Source: Paraliobacillus quinghaiensis (lineage in GTDB: Bacteria; Bacillota; Bacilli; Bacillales; Amphibacillaceae). From it: DNA of 64,000 nucleotides. Both the position numbers and the translations under genes were made by a program. Location of the stretch: the NCBI RefSeq assembly GCF_003426025.1, contig NZ_QJSH01000006.1:91105-155104 (forward strand), read 5' to 3'. Shown piece by piece: positions 58,874 to 64,000 of the stretch. The notes beneath the pieces were generated by a model. It was not told the origin of the DNA and searched no databases. It saw only the letters and a program-made list of their open reading frames with translations. Position 1 is the first letter of the stretch; every line of letters begins with the position of its first letter.

Positions 58874-58942
58874 GCGCAATAAATGAATCGATGATGTACT
58901 TATAATGTGAATTTCAAAGGGGAATGTTTGATGTTGAAAAAG

Positions 58943-59015
58943 AATCTCGGCAGTTAATGAATTTAAGTATATAATTAATATCTAACAGTTAATCATTGAT
59001 TGAATTGCCGAGGTT
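58943..59015 (+). other. Long-range inverted repeat in the leader of the transporter gene
   Basis: AATCTCGGCAGTT (58943-58955) can pair with AATTGCCGAGGTT (59003-59015) with two G-U pairs, enclosing 47 AT-rich bases and ending 30 bases before the transporter start. It may stabilise or regulate the downstream mRNA. A ribosome site and a 17-codon frame (about 58924-58977) lie in the same stretch and could be a leader peptide. Confidence 0.45.
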
Positions 59016-59044
59016 CTATCAAATCTCATTGAGGAGTGAAGATA

Positions 59045-60328
59045 ATGTTCGGTATAATATTAGGTCTTATTGTATTAATGGTTCTTGCTTTTATGGGCTG
59101 GTCAATTATTTGGGTGGCACCAATTGCCGCAGGTGTCGTGGCACTGACAGGTGGACTAGATCTATTAGACGCTTACACAAATACGTATATGGGTGGATTT
59201 GTAAGTTTTGCTAAAGCGTGGTTTCCTGTATTTATGTTAAGTGCTATTTTCGGTAAGTTAATGGAAGATACAGGAATGGCAAAATCAATTGCTGTTGTTT
59301 TATCTAAACTAATGGGAACGAAAAGAGCTATATTAGGTGTTTTATTATCTTGTGCAGTACTAACATATGGAGGTATTAGTTTATTTGTTGTAGTATTTGC
59401 AGTATATCCGCTAGCGTTATCATTATTCCGTGAAGCAAATATAAGTAGAACGTTAATGCCAGCCACCATCGCATTAGGTGCTTTTACTTTTACAATGACA
59501 GCGTTACCAGGAACGCCGCAAATTCAAAATCTAATTCCAATACCGTATTTTCAAACGAATGCAATGGCAGCACCAGTAATGGGGATCGTTGCTGCTCTTA
59601 TCATGGCATTTGGTGGTTATTTTTATCTTGTTTGGCGTCAAAAGAAATTAACCGAAAAGGGTATCCTATTTACTGAACCACAAGATAAAACTGTAATAAA
59701 TGTTGAAGGAGACGCACCAAATGTTTACTTATCTCTTTTACCGCTTTTAACAGTATTATTAACACTAAATCTACTTGAATGGGATATTGTTGTTGCGTTA
59801 CTTGCGGGTATTCTATTAATTTTAATTCTAAATATTAGTAAAATAAAAGGATTTGTAAAATCAATTAACCTTGGTGCAACAGGCTCTATCACAGCTATTA
59901 TTAATACAAGTGCTGCCGTAGGATTTGGTACAGTAGTTCAAACAGTTCCAGGTTTTAAAAAACTTACTGAATTAATAATGGGTATCCCCGGAAACCCACT
60001 TTTCTCTGAAGCAGTTGCCGTGAACTTATTAGCTGGTGCTACAGGTTCAGCTTCTGGTGGTATGGGGATTGCATTAGAAGCGTTAGGAGCAAAATATTAT
60101 GAGATAGCGCTTAATACAGGCATTAGCCCTGAAGCCTTTCATAGAATTGCATCATTATCCTCTGGTGGACTAGATGTGCTACCACATAATGGTGCAGTGT
60201 TGACGCTGCTTACTATAACTGGAATGACGCATAAAAATAGTTACAAAGATATTGCAGTTGTTGCAATTGTAATTCCAATTATTGCAGCTGTAGTAGCAAT
60301 TTTAATTGCATCGATGGGAATATATTAA
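59045..60328 (+). CDS. GntP family transporter (probable 3-hydroxybutyrate/short-chain acid permease)
   Basis: 427-residue membrane protein with about 12-14 hydrophobic segments and the GntP-family pattern (GGFVSFAKAWFPVFMLSAIFGKLMEDTGMAKSIA; LLAGATGSASGGMGIALEAL; SLSSGGLDVLPHNGAVLTLL). The ATG at 59045, 8 bases after GAGGAG, is preferred to a GTG overlapping that site. In this operon the most likely cargo is 3-hydroxybutyrate or acetoacetate rather than gluconate. Confidence 0.88.
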   Translation: MFGIILGLIVLMVLAFMGWSIIWVAPIAAGVVALTGGLDLLDAYTNTYMGGFVSFAKAWFPVFMLSAIFGKLMEDTGMAKSIAVVLSKLMGTKRAILGVLLSCAVLTYGGISLFVVVFAVYPLALSLFREANISRTLMPATIALGAFTFTMTALPGTPQIQNLIPIPYFQTNAMAAPVMGIVAALIMAFGGYFYLVWRQKKLTEKGILFTEPQDKTVINVEGDAPNVYLSLLPLLTVLLTLNLLEWDIVVALLAGILLILILNISKIKGFVKSINLGATGSITAIINTSAAVGFGTVVQTVPGFKKLTELIMGIPGNPLFSEAVAVNLLAGATGSASGGMGIALEALGAKYYEIALNTGISPEAFHRIASLSSGGLDVLPHNGAVLTLLTITGMTHKNSYKDIAVVAIVIPIIAAVVAILIASMGIY

Positions 60329-60355
60329 TAGCTTTGAAATAGTATAATTCACCTG

Positions 60356-60407
60356 CTATACCTTGTTCATTGGTTAGTTCTAATGGATAAGGTATAGTGT
60401 TTTTTTA
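60356..60407 (+). terminator. Terminator of the ketone-body operon
   Basis: CTATACCTT (60356-60364) pairs with AAGGTATAG (60389-60397); CATT/AATG extends it in the loop; seven T follow. Confidence 0.9.
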
Positions 60408-60509
60408 TTCAATTGTAATGTATTAATACTTTTAATACTTAATACTCTCTATATTATAGAATAAATATTTGTTATACTTTATTCAGACTGATTGATGCGA
60501 GGTGTTTAT

Positions 60510-61928
60510 ATGACTAACGCAATTTTGAAAAGGCTTCCAATTACTTGGATTAAAGAAATAATCGATCTAACAATTGAAAGAATTGTCGTGGTTGACCGTG
60601 AAGGAATTATTCTATTTATTAATTCAACATACTGTGAATTTTTAGACGTAAAACAAGAATTTGCAATTGGAAAACCTGTTCAGCAAGTTATTGAAAATAC
60701 ACGTATGCATATTGTGGCAACAACAGGGAAAGAAGAGTTAGAAGGACTACAACCAATTAATGGGAGTGTGATGATTGCTAACCGTTATCCATTAATCATT
60801 GATAATGAATTAGTCGGAGCATTAGGTACAGTGAAGTATCCAGGCCCCGATAATTTAAGGCAATCAAAGAATAAAATACAAGACCTCATTGATGAACTTA
60901 ATTTTTATAAAACAAAGGCACAAAAGGAGTTGCAAAGTAAATATAACTTTGCAGATTTAACGGGCAGTAGTCCTATCTTTTTAGCAGCAAAAAAATTAGC
61001 TGAAAAAGTCTCTGGAAGTAATTCTTCTGTTCTATTAACAGGAGAATCTGGTACTGGAAAAGAATTATTTGCACACGCAATACACCATAGTAGCATGCGT
61101 AGTGAACACCCTTTTGTTGCGCTAAATTGCGCCTCTATTCCACAAGATTTATTTGAGTCAGAGCTTTTTGGATATGAAGATGGTGCTTTTACCGGTGCAA
61201 AAAAGGGCGGTAAGAAAGGCCAACTCCACTTAGCAAATGATGGAACTATTTTCCTTGATGAAATTGGAGATATGCCATTATCAATGCAGAGTAAACTGTT
61301 AAGAACCTTACAGGAAAATGAAATAAATCCAGTTGGTGGACAAAGTACTATTCCAATTAACTTGCGAGTTATTGCAGCAACCAATCAAGACCTGATGAAG
61401 ATGGTTGATGAAGGGAAATTTCGTAAAGATTTATTTTATCGGTTAAACGTAATAAATATAGAAATTCCACCGCTAAGAGAAAGAAAAGAAGATATTGCAC
61501 CTATATCTATTAAAATCCTGGAAAAGTTAGAACGGAATTTTTATAGATCTGGAACGCTTCTGTCATCTGAAGTTATTGAGAGATTCAAACACCATTCATG
61601 GCCAGGGAATGTAAGGGAGTTAGAAAATGTGTTAGAACGTGCAATAAATGTGTTAGATGGAAGAACAATTGAATTGTCTCATCTACCATTATATTTAAGA
61701 GATCCTGAGACAGTAGCTAGTAGAGGTGGATCATCTGTAACCAATCCCCCTAAAGATGCAGAGTTACTACAAGTATCACCATTAAAAAAAACGATAGCTA
61801 AAGTAGAGAAACAAGAGATAAAGAATGCACTTATCTTTACTAATGGAAATAAAATCGAAGCTGCAAAATTACTAGGGTTAGGTAAAACAAATTTATATGA
61901 TAAATGTAAAAAATATGAAATCAAATAA
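60510..61928 (+). CDS. Sigma-54-dependent transcriptional activator
   Basis: 472 residues: N-terminal PAS-like sensor domain (IVVVDREGIILFINSTYCEFLDV), AAA+ domain with Walker A GESGTGKE, the sigma-54 contact loop GAFTGAKKGG, Walker B-like GTIFLDEIGD, and C-terminal Fis-type HTH (NKIEAAKLLGLGKTNLYDKCKKY). GAGGTG before the ATG at 60510. It most likely activates the sigma-54 promoter at 55440 through the TCCGGAA sites, in response to a ketone-body or related signal. Confidence 0.94.
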   Translation: MTNAILKRLPITWIKEIIDLTIERIVVVDREGIILFINSTYCEFLDVKQEFAIGKPVQQVIENTRMHIVATTGKEELEGLQPINGSVMIANRYPLIIDNELVGALGTVKYPGPDNLRQSKNKIQDLIDELNFYKTKAQKELQSKYNFADLTGSSPIFLAAKKLAEKVSGSNSSVLLTGESGTGKELFAHAIHHSSMRSEHPFVALNCASIPQDLFESELFGYEDGAFTGAKKGGKKGQLHLANDGTIFLDEIGDMPLSMQSKLLRTLQENEINPVGGQSTIPINLRVIAATNQDLMKMVDEGKFRKDLFYRLNVINIEIPPLRERKEDIAPISIKILEKLERNFYRSGTLLSSEVIERFKHHSWPGNVRELENVLERAINVLDGRTIELSHLPLYLRDPETVASRGGSSVTNPPKDAELLQVSPLKKTIAKVEKQEIKNALIFTNGNKIEAAKLLGLGKTNLYDKCKKYEIK

Positions 61929-61945
61929 ATATGATATAACTAAAG

Positions 61946-61987
61946 AGTTGAGAGAATTATCATTTGGACGTTCTCAAACTTTTTAAA
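61946..61987 (+). terminator. Probable terminator of the activator gene
   Basis: AGTTGAGA near 61946 pairs with TCTCAAACT (one bulged A), followed by TTTTT. Confidence 0.6.
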
Positions 61988-62029
61988 AAATAACAAAAGC
62001 TCCTCACCACAACAAGGTGACGGAGCTTT
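61984..62029 (-). terminator. Terminator of the anti-sigma gene (minus strand)
   Basis: On the minus strand a bulged stem (AAAGCTCCGTCACC with GGTGAGGAGCTTT, 62029-61996) is followed by TGTTATTTTTT. Confidence 0.8.
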
Positions 62030-62045
62030 GAAAATGTAAAATATA

Positions 62046-63164
62046 TTACCACACCACTATATTTTCTACCCATATACGATCAACTTCTGAATGATCTTTA
62101 AGTGACAATAGCTCTTTACTGTCTGCAGTAAGATACATTCCAATATATTCAACGCCATCTCTCTTTACATTTGTAATAATTTTATCAATAGTTGAATCTG
62201 CAAATGTATGATAGAACATTATATTTACTAATTCTTTGTTGTTTTTAATCAAATTGAGGTTGCTGATATATGACTCAGTGTGAGCCTCGTTATCCATGTT
62301 TTCATAGAGCTCTTGTTTTATAATTGCATCTTCATAGTATGCTGTATTATTACTATCATACGGATAAACTGGTCTGAATACATAATAGGATGGGTTAGCT
62401 ACTACAAAATCAGAACCAATTGCTGCCAAAGGTGTAATATCTAGAGTATTTATTTGAGTTGAAAGTGTCTCTTTTAATTCTCTTAATTGGTTTACACTTA
62501 ATGATTCACTAAATACTACTTTTATTCTCGCTTTTGTGCCTTCTGGGGCATTTTCTAGAATATCAAATCCATCCCCAAAATTATTTACTTGAGAAGAAGC
62601 CTCTCCTAACAATGGAAGGTGTTCGGTTGTTACTTGCTTGGGCTTCCCAAAACTATAGTGAACATTTAGCTCTGTTTCATCTACTTTTGTGTTTCCGACT
62701 ATATTTTCTAGAGACACATGTACCGCTTGTTGTGTAGTTGCAAATTTTTTCGTGCCACTATTATTTGAAACAAATTGAGGATAAAACATCGCGGTTAGCT
62801 GAACAACTGTTTCTCTCTCTACAAACGCTTCTTTATGGTCTAACTCAAATAAAGCTGTTGCAATAGTTGTTGTTAAGAATTTTGCAATAGTTAGTATGAT
62901 TAAAATAGAAACAACTGAAATTGCAGTCATCTTAATAATCCGTTTATTAACTTTCCGCTTTAACTGTTTAGCCGGCATTGACTCTTCTTTATTTCTTACT
63001 GGCATCCCTTGCTTCAACTCATTAATTAATGCGTTATTCTCCATGGTAAGATATTCTGATATGGCAGTGTATTTTTCTATTTCATTTTCGATTTCTTCTT
63101 CTTCACTATCGTTCAACTTTCCTTCTTCATAACGTCGTAATTTTTCCTCGAAATCATTGTTCAT
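62046..63164 (-). CDS. Anti-sigma factor with sigma-regulator N and C domains
   Basis: 372 residues: cytoplasmic N-terminal part (acidic, EEKLRRYEEGKLNDSEEEEIENEIEKY), one membrane helix (about 79-98, ISVVSILIILTIAKFLTTTI) and a large external domain. The layout matches the Sigma_reg_N/Sigma_reg_C proteins such as B. subtilis YhdL, which hold an ECF sigma factor. Its start overlaps the end of the sigma gene by 11 bases, as usual for such pairs. Confidence 0.85.
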   Translation of the reverse strand: MNNDFEEKLRRYEEGKLNDSEEEEIENEIEKYTAISEYLTMENNALINELKQGMPVRNKEESMPAKQLKRKVNKRIIKMTAISVVSILIILTIAKFLTTTIATALFELDHKEAFVERETVVQLTAMFYPQFVSNNSGTKKFATTQQAVHVSLENIVGNTKVDETELNVHYSFGKPKQVTTEHLPLLGEASSQVNNFGDGFDILENAPEGTKARIKVVFSESLSVNQLRELKETLSTQINTLDITPLAAIGSDFVVANPSYYVFRPVYPYDSNNTAYYEDAIIKQELYENMDNEAHTESYISNLNLIKNNKELVNIMFYHTFADSTIDKIITNVKRDGVEYIGMYLTADSKELLSLKDHSEVDRIWVENIVVW

Positions 63165-63663
63165 CAGTTTGCCTCCTCAAATCCCTAAGTGTTTTCCTTG
63201 CTCTGTAAATCAAATTTGTCACTGCAGAAACACTAATTCCTAGAATTACTCCAGCTTGTTGGTAGGAAACTTCATTGACCAAGCATAATAGTATTACTTG
63301 ACGCTGCTTTTCGGGCAGCCTCTTAATTAATCCAAAAGCGGAACCGGTACTTTCATTTAGTATTAGTTGGTCTGTGAAATCCTTTGTTTTGATTCGGTCA
63401 AATAAGCTTTCTTCTCGAAAAACCAATCTTCTGTTTTTTTTAACATAATCAACGTAGTGGTTATGGGCAACAACTAATAACCAGGATTTAATATTCTCAT
63501 TGGGAGCTTGAAGAATCGAGAATGCTTTAATAAAGGTATCTTGTGTTAAATCTTCTGCTATTTGATTATGATACGTTAATCCATAAAGGTACCTGTAAAC
63601 ATAGGGGAAGTATGTTATATAAATTTCACTAAATATGTCATCTTTCAAGCTATAATCCCCCAT
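63154..63663 (-). CDS. ECF-type RNA polymerase sigma factor
   Basis: 169-residue sigma-70 family factor with region 2 (IYITYFPYVYRYLYGLTYHNQIAEDLTQDTFIKAF) and region 4 (RLPEKQRQVILLCLVNEVSYQQAGVILGISVSAVTNLIYRARKTLR). It is co-expressed with the anti-sigma gene and probably directs its own transcription, but no clear AAC/CGT-type ECF promoter is found upstream. Its inducing signal is unknown. Confidence 0.92.
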   Translation of the reverse strand: MGDYSLKDDIFSEIYITYFPYVYRYLYGLTYHNQIAEDLTQDTFIKAFSILQAPNENIKSWLLVVAHNHYVDYVKKNRRLVFREESLFDRIKTKDFTDQLILNESTGSAFGLIKRLPEKQRQVILLCLVNEVSYQQAGVILGISVSAVTNLIYRARKTLRDLRRQTDEQ

Positions 63664-63787
63664 TCCATTTATCCAGTCATTATATATACGATTGAGTTAG
63701 TGATATATCGCATTAATTTTGAAAAAAATTCTCGTAAATATTGTTGCTTTTAAATATTCTGACTTGATATAAAAAGCACATTAACTA

Positions 63788-63922
63788 GTGACGTAAGTTA
63801 ATAACCCGCTACGTCACCAGACGGTTTTGGTGGGACGAGTAATCGCAGTCCCAAATGGATTCTCTTTCCGTGGGCTCAGTGTCAGCTAACTTGGTAAAGA
63901 AAAACACTTTACCAAGTGGATC
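63788..63922. other. Hairpin-rich region before the group II intron
   Basis: GTGACGTA (63788-63795) pairs with TACGTCAC (63810-63817); GGGAC...GTCCC follows (about 63832-63852); and an 11-bp perfect stem ACTTGGTAAAG (63889-63899) pairs with 63907-63917, five bases before the intron boundary. No credible gene is seen on either strand. This looks like the 5' exon side of a group IIC intron, which prefers stem-loops. Confidence 0.45.
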
Positions 63923-64000
63923 GTGCGCCCGGCATGAGTTATAACTAGGTGGTGAAAGTCCACCACAGACTTGGCAGTAGGAACTGTTAGTGAAAGGCAA
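63923..64000 (+). mobile_element. Group II intron, 5' end (partial, probable class C)
   Basis: Starts GTGCGCCCGGCATG and continues with GTGGTGAAAGTCCACCAC and GGCAGTAGGAACTGTTAG, a pattern I recognise from domain I of bacterial group IIC introns such as the Oceanobacillus iheyensis intron. It runs off the window, so the reverse transcriptase is not seen. Confidence 0.7.

Noticed and set aside
60905..61384. 159-codon minus-strand frame inside the sigma-54 activator
   Set aside because: Antisense shadow of the AAA+ domain; no ribosome site and no family resemblance.
63809..64000. Open frame on the minus strand at the window end
   Set aside because: It runs across the intron start and hairpins and has no ribosome site or recognisable protein pattern.

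Overview
The window is a low-GC Firmicutes chromosome segment, most likely from a member of the Bacillaceae, perhaps a salt-tolerant genus. The evidence is the pcrA-ligA-camS-gatCAB-dgkB-rlmCD order, strong AGGAGG ribosome binding sites, frequent TTG/GTG starts, YesM/YesN and GbsR-type regulators, a sortase-anchored surface enzyme and catabolite responsive elements. The genus is inference; no rRNA or tRNA gene is present.

Layout. (1) 1-11.2 kb is conserved housekeeping DNA: the end of pcrA, ligA, camS, gatCAB, dgkB and rlmCD, interrupted at 8.1-9.7 kb by a solo tnpB (IS605/IS1341-type) element. (2) 11.2-16.5 kb is an accessory patch at the 3' end of rlmCD. It holds a frameshifted large serine recombinase, a near-identical partial copy, an N-terminal stub of a third recombinase, a decayed lipoprotein gene, a DUF3231 gene and an XRE regulator/membrane protein pair behind a promoter framed by inverted repeats. 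(3) 16.5-52.7 kb is a large carbohydrate region: aldo/keto reductases, an SDR, a ThuA-like protein, an aldose-epimerase-like protein, two very large GH94/149/161-type phosphorylases, an intracellular double beta-helix protein, a YesM/YesN system with an orphan binding protein, two LacI regulators, an ABC sugar importer without ATPase, a GH30 enzyme and a 1426-residue cell-wall-anchored GH16 glucanase. A FAD oxidoreductase/DUF3231 operon sits inside it. (4) 52.8-55 kb has a betaine-type binding protein, an isochorismatase-like hydrolase and a GbsR-type regulator. (5) 55-62 kb is a ketone-body (3-hydroxybutyrate/acetoacetate) catabolic operon with a canonical sigma-54 promoter and its own sigma-54 activator. 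(6) 62-63.7 kb is an ECF sigma/anti-sigma pair. The window ends inside the 5' part of a probable group II intron.

How it fits together. The GH16 enzyme probably cuts beta-1,3-glucan (laminarin-like) at the cell surface. The binding protein and two permeases import oligosaccharides, using an ATPase encoded elsewhere. Inside the cell, phosphorolysis by the GH161-like enzyme and hydrolysis by GH30 yield glucose-1-phosphate and glucose. Copies of a LacI-type operator (GAAACCGGTTTC) lie at +1 of three recognisable promoters (GH16, the 1058-residue phosphorylase, and the reductase/beta-helix operon), upstream of the importer, and inside the start of the second phosphorylase gene. This suggests one LacI regulon spanning about 30 kb. 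The roles of the 1154-residue phosphorylase and the 971-residue beta-helix/propeller protein are not known from sequence and are the best candidates for new chemistry.
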